Assembly: GCF_003693265.1 (NCBI RefSeq)
Contig: NZ_RDRE01000003.1
Coordinates: 62,001 to 126,000 of the forward strand
Length of the DNA: 64,000 bases
Origin: Corynebacterium gottingense
GTDB taxonomy: Bacteria; Actinomycetota; Actinomycetes; Mycobacteriales; Mycobacteriaceae
Reading direction: 5' to 3'
The notes beneath the pieces are model-generated. The model was given only the letters and a program-made list of their open reading frames with translations, was not told the DNA's origin and searched no databases. How positions within the stretch are numbered: the stretch's first letter is position 1; every line of letters starts with the position of its first letter. The translations under genes were made by a program, and so were the position numbers. This document shows, piece after piece, positions 55,610-64,000 of the stretch.

Positions 55610-56455
55610 ATGAGCTATGACGACCGCTACGGAGCAGACATTTTTCAGGGTCATGCGCGACGCAAGCGCCCGACCTACCCGGAGATGCCGGCAAAGCCCG
55701 GGATCATCGTCGAGATCGTGGGCAACGACTTCGTCGGGGCGGTCATCGGCTTCGAGCGCACCTACGACGGCGACTTCGTCCGCCTCGATGACCGCTACGG
55801 CACCGAGCGACTGTTTAAGATGCTCCCCGGCGCGTTCATGGTGGAGGGACAGCGCGTCACGCTGACCCGCTACGTACCCAAGCAGGACTCCGGGCCGAAG
55901 CGCTCCAACTCGGGCTCCCGGAAGGTTGAAAATGTCCGCGCGAAGGTGGCCATGCCGAGCCGGATCTGGGTCGAGGGCATTCACGACGCCGCGATTGTGG
56001 AAAAGGTCTGGGGCCACGACCTCCGCGTCGAAGGCGTCGTCGTGGAGTACCTCGAAGGGTTGGACAACCTCCAGGCGCGCCTCGACGAGTTTCAGCCGGG
56101 GCCTGGGCGCCGAATCGGTGTGCTCGCAGACCACCTCATCGAGGGCACGAAGGAGTCGCGCCTGGTCCGCAACGTCGGCGAACACGTGCTCGTGACGGGG
56201 CACCCATACATCGACATTTGGGCCGCGGTAAAGCCGGAGAAGCTGCGGATCCCCGCCTGGCCAGACGTGCCGTACGGGGAGGACTGGAAGACGGGCGTGT
56301 GCAAACGCCTCGGCTGGTCGGACCCGAAGGATGGGTGGCGCCGCGTGTACTCGGCGGTGGAGACGTTCCGCGATCTCGACTCCACCCTGATCGGCGCGGT
56401 AGAACGGCTCGTCGACTTTGTCACCAACCCAGAGTTATCCAAAGAGGATCTGTAA
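55610..56455 (+). CDS. DUF3097 domain protein
   Basis: 281 aa, soluble. Full-length DUF3097: SYDDRYGADIFQGHARRKRPTYPEMP at the start, GIIVEIVGNDFVGAVIGFERTYDGDFV, then SRIWVEGIHDAAIVEKVWGHDLRVEGVVVEYLEG, which looks Toprim-like, and the conserved VTGHPYIDIWAAVKPEKL. An actinobacterial family of unknown function; a nucleic-acid role is suggested by the Toprim-like look only. Divergent from the gene at 54772-55557 with 52 bases between starts. Confidence 0.85.
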   Translation: MSYDDRYGADIFQGHARRKRPTYPEMPAKPGIIVEIVGNDFVGAVIGFERTYDGDFVRLDDRYGTERLFKMLPGAFMVEGQRVTLTRYVPKQDSGPKRSNSGSRKVENVRAKVAMPSRIWVEGIHDAAIVEKVWGHDLRVEGVVVEYLEGLDNLQARLDEFQPGPGRRIGVLADHLIEGTKESRLVRNVGEHVLVTGHPYIDIWAAVKPEKLRIPAWPDVPYGEDWKTGVCKRLGWSDPKDGWRRVYSAVETFRDLDSTLIGAVERLVDFVTNPELSKEDL

Positions 56456-56475
56456 GTTCCTGTAACCTTGAGCAC

Positions 56476-56904
56476 GTGGGAGCACTCGTTTGGTTTGTCG
56501 CAGCAGCTGTCCTCGCCGGCCTTGAATTGGCGGTGGGTGAGTTCACGCTACTCATGCTCGGGGCCGGCGCACTCACTACCGCCGGCGTGGCACTGGCCGG
56601 GGTTCCGCTGTGGGCGGAAGTCCTCACGTTCGTCGCCTCCTCGGCGGCGTTCTGGTTTTTCTTGCGGCCTTACCTGCACAAGCGCTACCACCAGCCGAAG
56701 GTGTACGACGATTCCCCGCGAGCCCTGGTGGGGCAGCGCGCGGAGGTGCTCGAGGCCTTCGGCCCCACGGGCGGCCAGGTCCGGATGGACGGTTCCATCT
56801 GGTCCGCGAGGTCGCTGGATCCGGCGGACACGATCGTCGCCGGCGATATTGTCACAGTGGCAGACATTGACGGCCCTGTCGCGGTCGTCTGGAAGGAACG
56901 TTAG
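56476..56904 (+). CDS. NfeD-family membrane protein
   Basis: 142 aa from GTG at 56476. Hydrophobic segments at about 1-16, 20-43 and 48-66 (ALVWFVAAAVLAGLELAVGEF, WAEVLTFVASSAAFWFFL), then a C-terminal OB-fold (LVGQRAEVLEAFGPTGGQVRMDG). NfeD proteins pair with SPFH/stomatin proteins; the SPFH gene starts at the base after its stop, supporting a joint membrane-domain role. Confidence 0.88.
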   Translation: MGALVWFVAAAVLAGLELAVGEFTLLMLGAGALTTAGVALAGVPLWAEVLTFVASSAAFWFFLRPYLHKRYHQPKVYDDSPRALVGQRAEVLEAFGPTGGQVRMDGSIWSARSLDPADTIVAGDIVTVADIDGPVAVVWKER

Positions 56905-58116
56905 ATGGGCCCAACTATTGTCCTCGTCGTCATCATTGCGCTGGTGGCGGCGCTCCTCTTCGCATCGGTGAAACTGATTCCACAGGGTGAAGCCGCGGTG
57001 ATCGAGCGGCTTGGCCGCTACACCCGCACGGTCTCCGGTGGCTTGACCCTCCTCATCCCGTTCATTGACTCCGTCCGCGCACGCGTGGACACCCGCGAGC
57101 GCGTCGTGTCCTTCCCGCCGCAGGCCGTGATCACGCAGGACAACCTCACCGTCGCCATCGACACGGTGGTCACGTTTCAGATCAACGATCCCGCCAAGGC
57201 CATCTACGGCGTGGACAACTACCTTGTCGGCGTGGAGCAGATTTCTACCGCCACACTGCGCGACGTGGTTGGCGGCATGACGCTTGAAGAGACGTTGACC
57301 TCCCGCGAAACCATCAACCGCCGCCTGCGCGGCGAACTTGACGCGGCCACCGGCAAGTGGGGCCTTCGTATCAGCCGAGTTGAGCTTAAGGCCATTGAAC
57401 CGCCGCCGTCGATCCAGCAGTCCATGGAGATGCAGATGAAGGCGGACCGAGAAAAGCGCGCAATGATCCTCACCGCAGAGGGCAGGCGCGAATCCGACAT
57501 CAAAACTGCCGAGGGCGAGAAGCAAGCACGCATCCTCTCCGCCGAGGGCGAGAAGCACGCCGCCATTCTGAACGCGGAGGCGGAGCGTCAGGCTATGATC
57601 CTGCGCGCAGAGGGCGAGCGCGCCGCGAAGTACTTGGCCGCACAGGGCGAGGCACGCGCGATCCAGAAGGTCAACGCGGCCGTGAAGTCCTCAGGCGTCA
57701 CACCGGAGCTCCTGGCGTACCAGTACCTGGAGAAGCTGCCCAAGATCGCGGAAAACGAAGCGGCCACGATGTGGATGATCCCGTCCCAGTTCGGCGACTC
57801 GCTGCAGCAGTTTGCGCAGGCGTTCGCGGGCAAGGGCGAGGACGGCGTGTTTCGCTACGAACCTGCAAACGTGGACGAGGAAACCAAGGAGATGGCGGAG
57901 GCGGAAAACACGGACTCCTGGTTCGACACCTCGACCGACCCGGAGCTGGCTAAGGCGCTCGCCGAGGCCCGCGCGGTGGCCAACAAGCATGTCGACGACC
58001 CGGATCCGACGCAAGACGCCCCGCAGGTTGCCCCGGGAAGCAGTCGCCGTGAACTCGGTGCGGGCCCGCAGGATCCGCTGCCGGCCGACGAACCGAATCG
58101 CCCGTACCAGGGGTAG
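56905..58116 (+). CDS. SPFH/stomatin/QmcA-family membrane protein
   Basis: 403 aa. An N-terminal membrane helix (TIVLVVIIALVAALLFASV) is followed by the SPFH domain (VKLIPQGEAAVIERLGRYTRTVSGGL to about 180). A long helical oligomerisation segment with repeats of Glu-Gly-Glu/Ala (for example ILSAEGEKHAAILNAEAERQA) runs to about 270. The C-terminus is acidic and likely disordered, longer than the average family member. Forms membrane microdomain scaffolds. Directly follows NfeD (0-base gap). Confidence 0.92.
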   Translation: MGPTIVLVVIIALVAALLFASVKLIPQGEAAVIERLGRYTRTVSGGLTLLIPFIDSVRARVDTRERVVSFPPQAVITQDNLTVAIDTVVTFQINDPAKAIYGVDNYLVGVEQISTATLRDVVGGMTLEETLTSRETINRRLRGELDAATGKWGLRISRVELKAIEPPPSIQQSMEMQMKADREKRAMILTAEGRRESDIKTAEGEKQARILSAEGEKHAAILNAEAERQAMILRAEGERAAKYLAAQGEARAIQKVNAAVKSSGVTPELLAYQYLEKLPKIAENEAATMWMIPSQFGDSLQQFAQAFAGKGEDGVFRYEPANVDEETKEMAEAENTDSWFDTSTDPELAKALAEARAVANKHVDDPDPTQDAPQVAPGSSRRELGAGPQDPLPADEPNRPYQG

Positions 58117-58120
58117 CGCA

Positions 58121-58675
58121 TTAAGCGCTTTGCGACGCCTGCGTGAGCAGGTTCAGCGCCAGCTTCCACCCCGACTGCTCCGCCTGCCAGCCGGCGGCCT
58201 GCAGCCGCTGGCTTATCGCCTGCTTGGAGATGCCTAGCTCCGCAGCCGCTTCGTTCTGATTGAGGCCACCTCGCACCAGCGAGGTGGCCTCTCGGCCTTC
58301 CAGGGTGCGCTTGTGCAGCACGTAGCCCAGAAGCGCGAACGTCGCCTCGATGTCGTTTGCGGAGGTGCCCGGGTCCGGCGTGTCCACTACGACCTTCACC
58401 TGCGCGGGTCGCGTGCCCACCGCGTCCGTCGCCGCGAAGACGGCGCGTCCGTGTCCCGTGATCCCCAGGCCGATGGCCCAGTCGCCGTCGGAGAGTAGCG
58501 CCATGATCACGTTGAGCGCGTGCTCGGGCCCGACGACATCGGCGCGGATGTCCTCCACGCTGCACAGTTCAAACTCGCCGACGCCAGGCAGCGTCGCGAG
58601 CGCCTCAGCCGAGCGCCGCACGACCTCGGCGCGCGCCTTATCCCTTCCCCGGTACCTCGCGTGGACTGCAATCAT
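58121..58675 (-). CDS. HTH-containing protein, unknown (SatD-like?)
   Basis: 184 aa. The C-terminal part holds a helix-turn-helix (GLNQNEAAAELGISKQAISQRLQAAGW, about 138-164), the kind found in sigma-like and small regulator proteins. The first ~120 residues (IAVHARYRGRDKARAE, VEDIRADVVGPEHAL, WAIGLGITGHG) do not resemble a family I can name; SatD is one possibility. A perfect 13-bp inverted repeat (58261-58290) lies at the codons just before the HTH. Convergent with the SPFH gene, 4 bases apart. Confidence 0.7.
   Translation of the reverse strand: MIAVHARYRGRDKARAEVVRRSAEALATLPGVGEFELCSVEDIRADVVGPEHALNVIMALLSDGDWAIGLGITGHGRAVFAATDAVGTRPAQVKVVVDTPDPGTSANDIEATFALLGYVLHKRTLEGREATSLVRGGLNQNEAAAELGISKQAISQRLQAAGWQAEQSGWKLALNLLTQASQSA
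58261..58290 (-). repeat. Perfect 13-bp inverted repeat inside the HTH gene
   Basis: GAGGCCACCTCGC (58261-58273), loop ACCA, GCGAGGTGGCCTC (58278-58290), no mismatch. It covers codons for ATSLVRGGL, immediately before the HTH helices. Confidence 0.9.
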
Positions 58676-58685
58676 GACCGAGATG

Positions 58686-59387
58686 TTACGCCTGGTCTAC
58701 GTTCAGGCCTTTACTCTTCGGGGTGGGCGTGTCGCGGGTGGGCATGGTGGCGTCGATAAGCAAGCCCCCGACACCCAGCACTGCTAACACGACAACGGCG
58801 ACGATGACCCACGGGTTGGCGTGGCCCGTGAGCGTGTCTCCGAAGACTGCGACGAGCACGGTGTTGGGCGCTGAGCCGAGGAGCGTGGCGATGGCGAAGG
58901 GAAGGACGCGTACGCGGGTGAGTGCTGCGGCATAGTTCATGATGGAGAAGGGGACTCCAGCGATCATGCGCAGGCTGGTCACGGCCAGCCAGCCGCGCTG
59001 CTCCAGGCGCGCGTTGATCTTTTGCACGGCGGGGTGGGTGAGGCGGGGCTCGACCCAATCGCGCAGCAGGAAGCGCACGATGAGGAGCGAGATGACCGCG
59101 GCGACCGTCGTGGCCGTGAGCGAGAGCACGATGCCGAGCCCGGTGCCGAAGAGGATGCCCGCAGACAGCGTCATGACCGTCCGCGGGATGGGGAACTGCG
59201 TGATGAGTACGTAGAGCAGCCAGAAAACGAGCGGGAACCAGGGGCCGGTCGATTCCGCCCACGTGCGGAGCGTGGCGAGGGAGGGGACGTCCAGGAGCCA
59301 CCACGCGGCTACGAACCCCACCGCAGCGAGCGCGAGCAGCGCGATCCGACCGGTTGAGGGGCGCGCTGTAGGTTGACGCTGCGCCAC
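58686..59387 (-). CDS. TVP38/TMEM64 (DedA-superfamily) membrane protein
   Basis: 233 aa from GTG at 59387, with AGGAGG seven bases upstream, an exceptionally good ribosome binding site; a longer in-frame start is rejected. SNARE-associated/VTT domain: VFWLLYVLITQFPIPRTVMTLSAGILFGTGLGI and the re-entrant FLLRDWVEPRLTHPAVQKINARLEQRGW, then the C-terminal membrane helices. Polytopic. The family is implicated in lipid scrambling or polyprenyl phosphate recycling, not proven here. Contains a copy of the dispersed motif at 58746-58761. Confidence 0.87.
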   Translation of the reverse strand: MAQRQPTARPSTGRIALLALAAVGFVAAWWLLDVPSLATLRTWAESTGPWFPLVFWLLYVLITQFPIPRTVMTLSAGILFGTGLGIVLSLTATTVAAVISLLIVRFLLRDWVEPRLTHPAVQKINARLEQRGWLAVTSLRMIAGVPFSIMNYAAALTRVRVLPFAIATLLGSAPNTVLVAVFGDTLTGHANPWVIVAVVVLAVLGVGGLLIDATMPTRDTPTPKSKGLNVDQA

Positions 59388-59405
59388 CGCCAAACCTCCT
59401 TGTAC

Positions 59406-59440
59406 AAAAAGAAAACCGGCCTCCATCGTAGGAGGCCGGT
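59406..59440 (-). terminator. Terminator of the tRNA-Leu gene
   Basis: On the minus strand ACCGGCCTCC, 6-base loop, GGAGGCCGGT, then TTTCTTTTT (plus coordinates 59440 down to 59406). Strong intrinsic terminator seven bases after the tRNA end. Confidence 0.92.
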
Positions 59441-59446
59441 GGGTTG

Positions 59447-59532
59447 TGCCCGAGGGGGGACTTGAACCCCCACGTCCGTTAATAGGACACTAGCACCTCA
59501 AGCTAGCGCGTCTGCCATTCCGCCACCCGGGC
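59447..59532 (-). tRNA. tRNA-Leu (anticodon GAG)
   Basis: 86 bases. Acceptor stem GCCCGGG with CTCGGGC (one G-U), anticodon stem CTAGC/GCTAG with loop TTGAGGT giving anticodon GAG, a long variable arm (GTCC...GGAC) typical of tRNA-Leu, and T-arm GGGGG-TTCAAGT-CCCCC. CCA is not encoded. Reads CUC/CUU leucine codons. Confidence 0.96.
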
Positions 59533-59567
59533 CGGGTGTTTCAGCCTCTCGGCTGGGCACTTGAAAC

Positions 59568-59597
59568 ACTATAAGGTGCACGGCGTAAAACACACAA
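59568..59597 (-). promoter_or_regulatory. Promoter of tRNA-Leu
   Basis: On the minus strand: -35 TTGTGT (59597-59592), 18-base spacer, -10 TATAGT (59573-59568), about 35 bases before the tRNA 5' end. The short leader carries an imperfect hairpin. Confidence 0.65.
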
Positions 59598-59764
59598 ATC
59601 GCCTGCACAACACCGCTTTTTAGGGTGCAATGGACACAATTGCGCTTCCAAACCACACCCTTGGCATTCTGCTGCCCCCTCCCATCACGCATCACGCCGT
59701 GATCCCACAGAACTTTTAGTGAAAATCATGGCGAAAGTCACAGCGCTGGGGTAGGAATATCTGT

Positions 59765-60301
59765 ATGACTGCTTCCTACGTTTCAGACCGTTTTCCCGGC
59801 CCGGACCCGTACGCAGCGTTGAAGGACCTGCCGTCGTTCCCGCTTAGCTCCACCGACTTCGAGGACGGCGCCGAGCTGCCCGACTCCCTGGTCGGCGACG
59901 ATGCCACGTCGCCTCAGCTGGCCTGGTCCGACCTTCCGGAGGGGACCAAGTCCCTGGCCATTACGTGCTACGACCCAGACGCGCCGACGACCTCTGGCTT
60001 CTGGCACTGGGCCGCGTTCAACATTCCGGTGAGCACGCAGTCCATTGCGACCGGCGATGCGTCCAAGGAGGACTTGGGCGTCGGTGCGATCCAGCTGGTT
60101 GGTGATTCGGGCGCGCCTGGCTTCTACGGCGCGAACCCGCCCGCGGGGCACGGCCCGCACCGCTACCTGTTCGCGGTGCACGCGGTCGACGTGGAGGAGC
60201 TGCCGGCGGACCAGATCGCGAACCCGACGCAGCTCGGCTTTAACCTGTACTTCCACAGCGTGGGCCGCGCGATCGCGTGGGGCTGGACCGAGACCAAGTA
60301 G
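59765..60301 (+). CDS. YbhB/YbcL-family (PEBP-like) Raf kinase inhibitor-like protein
   Basis: 178 aa, cytosolic. Phosphatidylethanolamine-binding-protein fold with the ligand-site motifs CYDPDAPTTSGFWHWAAFNIP (Asp-Pro-Asp-x-Pro and His) and GHGPHRYLFAVHAVD. Matches mycobacterial TB18.6 (Rv2140c), which also lies next to pyrD and LppL. Bacterial role unknown. Confidence 0.92.
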   Translation: MTASYVSDRFPGPDPYAALKDLPSFPLSSTDFEDGAELPDSLVGDDATSPQLAWSDLPEGTKSLAITCYDPDAPTTSGFWHWAAFNIPVSTQSIATGDASKEDLGVGAIQLVGDSGAPGFYGANPPAGHGPHRYLFAVHAVDVEELPADQIANPTQLGFNLYFHSVGRAIAWGWTETK

Positions 60302-60312
60302 ACCGATCCGTC

Positions 60313-60669
60313 ATGGCCCCGCTTCAACTTCGCGTCGGCGGAGCGTTTATCACGCTCGCCGCCGCGCTCTTCCTCTTTACTATTCTCTCGGTCTTGCGTG
60401 GTGAGGAGCTCTTTGCCCTCACACTCCAAACCCTGACCGTCCTCATCGCTGCGGTGATCATCGGCGCGTTCGCTACGGTGAGCACCTCGCACGAGGGTTC
60501 GCGCACGCAGGTCGCCGCGCTTATTATCGCGCTCGTGCTCATCGGCTTGGGCGTCGCGTTGCCTACGCACACGCTCTTCTACACGCAGACGTACTGGCCC
60601 GCCCTGTGGGGCGTCGCAGCGTTACTCTGCGCCATCGTGCTGCGACGCACTACGCGCCCACGGGCGTAA
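60313..60669 (+). CDS. Small polytopic membrane protein, unknown
   Basis: 118 aa from ATG at 60313. Four hydrophobic segments (about 9-27, 37-53, 66-84, 93-108; for example VGGAFITLAAALFLFTIL, TLTVLIAAVIIGAFATV, VAALIIALVLIGLGVAL) with a C-terminal Arg-rich end. No recognised domain. Follows the PEBP gene by 11 bases; convergent with pyrD. Likely real by coding character and spacing, but no homologue can be named. Confidence 0.65.
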   Translation: MAPLQLRVGGAFITLAAALFLFTILSVLRGEELFALTLQTLTVLIAAVIIGAFATVSTSHEGSRTQVAALIIALVLIGLGVALPTHTLFYTQTYWPALWGVAALLCAIVLRRTTRPRA

Positions 60670-60681
60670 GCGGGGGAGCGA

Positions 60682-61833
60682 CTACCGCAGGTAGGGCAGC
60701 TCGCTGCCCACCGCCTGCGCGATGTTTTCCAGCCCGTGGGCGCGCACCTGCGCCGCGATCCCGCGGTGAATACGGCTGATCCAGGCCGGACCGCCGTAGA
60801 TGAACCCGGTGTAGCCCTGGAGAAGGCTGGAGCCTGCGGCGATGCGCTCCCACGCCTGCTCCGGCGTGGAAATACCCCCAACGCTCATGAGCGTCAGCTG
60901 GTCGCCCACGCGCGCGTGCAGCCGGCGCAGGACCTCAAGGGCGCGATCGTTCAGCGGCGCGCCTGAGATGCCACCGGCGCCCATCGCTTCCACCTCATCC
61001 GCGGGGGTGCGCAGGCCCTCGCGCGAAATGGTCGTGTTGGTGGCCACGATGCCGGCGAGCCCCAGCTCCACGGCCAGGTCGGCGACCGCGTCGATGTCCT
61101 CGTCGGAGAGGTCCGGGGCGATCTTGACCAGCACCGGAGTGGCGGTGGACTCTGCAACGACGGAGAGGATCGGGCGCAACTCCTCAACCGCCTGGAGGTC
61201 GCGCAGGCCGGGCGTGTTTGGCGAGGACACGTTTACCACCAGGTAGTCGGCGTGTGGCCCCAGCACGGTGGCGCCGGCCCGGTAGTCCGCCACCGCGTCG
61301 GTCGCCGTCTTGTTCTTGCCGATGTTGATGCCCACAATGTCGTCCGACTTCCGGGCGTCCAGGTTCAGCGCGGCGGGCAGGGCGCCGTCGTTGTTGAACC
61401 CCATGCGGTTGAGGATCGCTTTGTCCGCGGGGAGGCGGAACAGGCGCGGAGCCGGGTTACCGGGCTGCGCCTTCGGCGTGACCGTCCCGACCTCCGCGTA
61501 GCCAAAGCCGAGCGCGCCCCACGCGTCGAGGGACGACGCGTTCTTGTCAAAGCCGGCGGCAAGGCCCAGCGGCGCGGGGAAACGAACGCCAAAGCACTCC
61601 TGCTCGAGCGCGGAGTCGTGCACGCGCACGACGCGCTCCGCGAGTCGGTTCACCGGGCTCGCCACGTGCAGCGCGCGCAAGCCTGCGTTGATGATCCCGT
61701 GGATGCGCTCGGGCGGAAGGAGGAACATCGCCTTCAGCGCGGCGGCGTACGCCGCGTCGTAGGCCGCTTCGGAAGCCTTCGTCAGTTGCGTACCGTCGGG
61801 CAGGGAGTGCATTGCTTTTTGGAGAAACGTCAT
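60682..61833 (-). CDS. pyrD: Dihydroorotate dehydrogenase (quinone), class 2
   Basis: 383 aa. Membrane-associated FMN enzyme oxidising dihydroorotate to orotate with quinone. The N-terminal membrane-binding part (about 1-60: [23 protein letters not shown]) marks class 2. Seen: [26 protein letters not shown] (catalytic Ser region), [14 protein letters not shown], and [27 protein letters not shown]. Starts 2 bases after the lipoprotein stop and is likely co-translated. Cytoplasmic face of the membrane. Confidence 0.96.
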   Translation of the reverse strand: MTFLQKAMHSLPDGTQLTKASEAAYDAAYAAALKAMFLLPPERIHGIINAGLRALHVASPVNRLAERVVRVHDSALEQECFGVRFPAPLGLAAGFDKNASSLDAWGALGFGYAEVGTVTPKAQPGNPAPRLFRLPADKAILNRMGFNNDGALPAALNLDARKSDDIVGINIGKNKTATDAVADYRAGATVLGPHADYLVVNVSSPNTPGLRDLQAVEELRPILSVVAESTATPVLVKIAPDLSDEDIDAVADLAVELGLAGIVATNTTISREGLRTPADEVEAMGAGGISGAPLNDRALEVLRRLHARVGDQLTLMSVGGISTPEQAWERIAAGSSLLQGYTGFIYGGPAWISRIHRGIAAQVRAHGLENIAQAVGSELPYLR

Positions 61834-61835
61834 GA

Positions 61836-62927
61836 TTAACCCTCGTTGTGCTGGGAGGAAGGAGACTGTTGGGTCGGGGCGTCGGCCGCTGCGGTCGCCG
61901 CCGGCAGTTCGTCGAGGTGGAGCTCGTCCGGCTCAACGACCTGGAGGCCGCCGCCGGAGGCGGAGGCGATGAGCAGCGTGGCGTCGTCAAGCGTGGCAAT
62001 GCTCTGCGCATCGCCCACCGTGGCCAGCTCACCCCGCTGAAGCGGAACGCCGCGCGAGATGTCGTAGCCGGTGGCGGTGTTCGTCGCCGTCGAGGTGACC
62101 CACGCGACCTGGTTGCTGTTGTCCCAGGCGGCGTCCCACGGGCTCTCCGGGACCGGGGCCATCTGGTGCAGACGGATGATGTCGTCGGTGGTGTAGACGA
62201 GGAGCTGGTCGCCCGTGGCGTCGGCGGCAAGCAGCAGACCATTCGCCCCGGCGGCGATCTTGCCCACACCGAGACCTGCGCGCAGTGTGCCGCCCTGGCG
62301 CCCGTTGCCCCAATCGATGTCCTGGACGGTGGTGTCGAAGCGGTTGGTACGCACGACGCTGTCCGCCTGGCCGTCGACGGGTACGGCCTGGAGCTGGTCG
62401 GTCTCGCGCGCCACCGAGAAGGTGTCCGCGAGCTCACCGTCGCGGTAGAGCCAGACATCGCGCTCGCTGTTGCTGCCGGCGAGCACGTCACCACTGGAAG
62501 TCACCGTCGCGGACGTTACGCGCTCATCCACATCGAGCGTGTCCGCCTGCCCGGGGTCATCGGCGCGCACCAGCATGATCGAGGTGCCGCAGCCCAGCGC
62601 GAACGTGCCCGCGTTTGCAGAGACATCGCCGCACTCGCCGGAAAGCGGATGCGCGGCGGCGCTGCCGTCCCGCAGCTGGTCGAGGGTGCCCACCGTGAGT
62701 GCATTGGCGGTGCGGACGGCGATCACGCCGTCGGTGGTGTCGAGGTCTTCGATGGCGTCGAAGGGGAAGACCGTCCCGGCGGGGTCCGCGGCCTGCGGCG
62801 ACGGATCGGGCGTCGCGTTGCCCATGCTTTCTTCCAGCTGGTCACCCGTCACATCCGAACCGCAGGCGACGAGCGCCAAGGACGTCGCGGCCGCGAGCGC
62901 AACGGCAAATCTCTTTCCGTATTTCAC
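61836..62927 (-). CDS. LppL-like lipoprotein with a beta-propeller look
   Basis: 363 aa from GTG at 62927. Signal peptide with lipobox ALVACGSD (Cys at about residue 22), so it is lipid-anchored on the outer face of the membrane. The rest contains repeated strand-turn units (for example [58 protein letters not shown]) suggesting a beta-propeller. Orthologous by position to mycobacterial LppL (Rv2138), next to pyrD and the PEBP gene. Function unknown. Confidence 0.85.
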   Translation of the reverse strand: MKYGKRFAVALAAATSLALVACGSDVTGDQLEESMGNATPDPSPQAADPAGTVFPFDAIEDLDTTDGVIAVRTANALTVGTLDQLRDGSAAAHPLSGECGDVSANAGTFALGCGTSIMLVRADDPGQADTLDVDERVTSATVTSSGDVLAGSNSERDVWLYRDGELADTFSVARETDQLQAVPVDGQADSVVRTNRFDTTVQDIDWGNGRQGGTLRAGLGVGKIAAGANGLLLAADATGDQLLVYTTDDIIRLHQMAPVPESPWDAAWDNSNQVAWVTSTATNTATGYDISRGVPLQRGELATVGDAQSIATLDDATLLIASASGGGLQVVEPDELHLDELPAATAAADAPTQQSPSSQHNEG

Positions 62928-63012
62928 AACCCCTAACCCTAGCAACCTGCCAGCTTCGCTCCGGCCGTGTGTGTTCGGTCCCTGCAGCCACTCGCGGGTA
63001 GTGTGTTCTGCC

Positions 63013-63870
63013 ATGACTGATCCGACACAGTTGGCCGAATCCATGTCCTGGGTTCAGGTCATCGTCCTCTCTATCGTGCAGGGGCTCACCGAGTTCCTCC
63101 CGGTCTCTTCGTCCGGGCACCTCCGCATCGTCTCGCAGCTCTTCTGGGGCGAAGACGCCGGCGCGAGCTTCACCGCCGTCATTCAGCTGGGGACCGAGCT
63201 CGCGGTCCTGGTCTACTTTGCCAAGGACATCTGGCGCTACCTCTCCGGCTGGTTCGTCGGCCTTGCAAACAAGGACAAGCGCGGTTTTGACTACCGCATG
63301 GGCTGGATGGTCATCGCCGGCACCATCCCCGTCGCTGTGTTGGGCGTCCTGCTCAAGGACCTCATCCGAGACAACTTCCGCAACCTCTGGATTACCGCGA
63401 CGGTGCTCATCATTTTCTCGCTCGTCTTCATTCTTGCGGAGCGCCGCGGCACCAAGACCCGCGGCTTCGAGGACCTGACCATGAAGGACGCCGTGCTCAT
63501 GGGCTTCTGGCAGTGCCTCGCGCTGATTCCGGGCGTCTCCCGCTCTGGCGGCACCATCTCCGGCGGCCTGTTCCTCAACCTCGAACGCGAGGTGGCCACC
63601 CGCTTTAGCTTCCTGCTCGCCATTCCCGCAGTGCTCGCGTCGGGCCTCTTTTCGCTTCCCGACGCCTTCAACCCCGAAAGCGGACAAGCCGCCAGCGGCA
63701 GCCAACTCCTCATTGGTTCCGCCATCGCGTTCGTCCTTGGCTACGTCTCCATCGCCTGGCTGCTGAAGTTCGTGTCCAACCACTCCTTCGCCTGGTTCGC
63801 CGCGTACCGCATCCCGCTCGGCCTCGTGGTCATGCTGCTGCTGGGAACCGGCGTGATGGCGGCAGGCTAA
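63013..63870 (+). CDS. uppP: Undecaprenyl-diphosphatase (BacA/UppP)
   Basis: 285 aa from ATG at 63013; longer upstream frames are antisense to the lipoprotein gene. Removes a phosphate from undecaprenyl diphosphate to recycle the lipid carrier for peptidoglycan and arabinogalactan. Signature [14 protein letters not shown] (about 22-36) and [13 protein letters not shown] (about 175-187), about eight membrane helices. Divergent from the lipoprotein gene by 85 bases. Confidence 0.96.
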   Translation: MTDPTQLAESMSWVQVIVLSIVQGLTEFLPVSSSGHLRIVSQLFWGEDAGASFTAVIQLGTELAVLVYFAKDIWRYLSGWFVGLANKDKRGFDYRMGWMVIAGTIPVAVLGVLLKDLIRDNFRNLWITATVLIIFSLVFILAERRGTKTRGFEDLTMKDAVLMGFWQCLALIPGVSRSGGTISGGLFLNLEREVATRFSFLLAIPAVLASGLFSLPDAFNPESGQAASGSQLLIGSAIAFVLGYVSIAWLLKFVSNHSFAWFAAYRIPLGLVVMLLLGTGVMAAG

Positions 63871-63937
63871 GAGCCATGGGGCCAGCGCACAGCGTCGATT
63901 AGCGGCGCCCCCGGCAGCAGTGGGTAGGGTAGTGGCC

Positions 63938-64000
63938 ATGCAATCCTGGCCTACTCCTCATGTCGCTGCTGTTGCTGGCATCCCTCGCCCCCTGCAGCTG
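63938..64000 (+). CDS. mshC: Mycothiol ligase MshC, first codons only
   Basis: Partial: 21 codons before the window ends. The start MQSWPTPHV matches the conserved N-terminus of corynebacterial MshC, which joins cysteine to glucosaminyl-inositol in mycothiol synthesis, and uppP-mshC is the order in relatives. Too short for active-site evidence. Confidence 0.75.
   Translation, partial: MQSWPTPHVAAVAGIPRPLQL

Noticed and set aside
59536-59569. GTGTTTCA...TGAAACAC half-sites resembling parS
   Set aside because: parS has the half-sites joined by CACGTG with no long spacer; here 18 bases intervene, and the site lies in the tRNA leader.
59498-59695. 65-codon minus-strand frame overlapping tRNA-Leu
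   Set aside because: Overlaps the tRNA and its promoter, has no Shine-Dalgarno and no family similarity.

Overview
This is a stretch of core actinobacterial chromosome. Gene content and order point to the genus Corynebacterium: mihF next to gmk and rpoZ, the tkt-tal-zwf-opcA-pgl operon, sufR-sufBDCSUT next to mptB, and acn with acnR. The mshC start and the lppL-like/pyrD pair agree with this. The sequence is GC-rich. Species cannot be named from it. I see no insertion sequence, prophage, integron, CRISPR array or rRNA, and one tRNA.

Layout. 1-3264: end of the pyrimidine operon (carB 3' end, pyrF), then mihF, gmk, rpoZ. 3365-11208: coaBC, metK, priA, fmt, rsmB, rpe (CoA, SAM, replication restart, initiator tRNA formylation, 16S rRNA m5C, pentose phosphate). 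11334-17644: ribH without the other riboflavin genes, a PH-domain membrane protein, uvrC, then rapZ-yvcK-whiA. 18091-21576: gapA-pgk-tpiA and secG, with no ppc between tpiA and secG. 21669-28317 (minus): oxidative and non-oxidative pentose phosphate operon tkt-tal-zwf-opcA-pgl. 28638-35168: heme A synthesis (ctaB, ctaA), a quinone-reductase-like oxidoreductase, and mptB with an ABC-2 exporter. 35335-41662: the SUF iron-sulfur operon. 41771-46941: ABC-F ATPase, a small membrane protein, DUF711 and ACT-domain proteins, an NAD(P)-binding protein and a glutamine amidotransferase. 46966-50440: acnR and acn. 50804-58116: DUF6676-like protein, a secreted NlpC/P60 peptidoglycan hydrolase, ferrochelatase, an unrecognised protein, DUF3097, and an NfeD/SPFH pair. 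58121-64000: HTH protein, TVP38-family membrane protein, tRNA-Leu(GAG), PEBP protein, pyrD with an LppL-like lipoprotein, uppP and the first codons of mshC.

The genes serve central carbon flow (glycolysis, pentose phosphate, aconitase), Fe-S and heme supply, one-carbon/SAM metabolism, and cell-envelope and mycothiol synthesis. Iron-sulfur and heme themes recur: SufR, AcnR, [4Fe-4S] aconitase, a cysteine-tailed ferrochelatase, heme A synthesis.

Most unusual observations: (1) a perfect 18-bp inverted repeat with a 5-base loop inside the hemH coding sequence, 26 bases after the start codon; (2) a short dispersed motif, consensus GGTGRCGTCGATAAGC, occurring far more often than chance in both intergenic and coding DNA; (3) a long structured leader before the NlpC/P60 gene that may be a c-di-AMP riboswitch; (4) two TAGAC-N6-GTCTA-type operators, as expected for McbR, before metK and the glutamine amidotransferase gene; (5) missing ribG/ribC/ribA and ppc at their usual corynebacterial positions.
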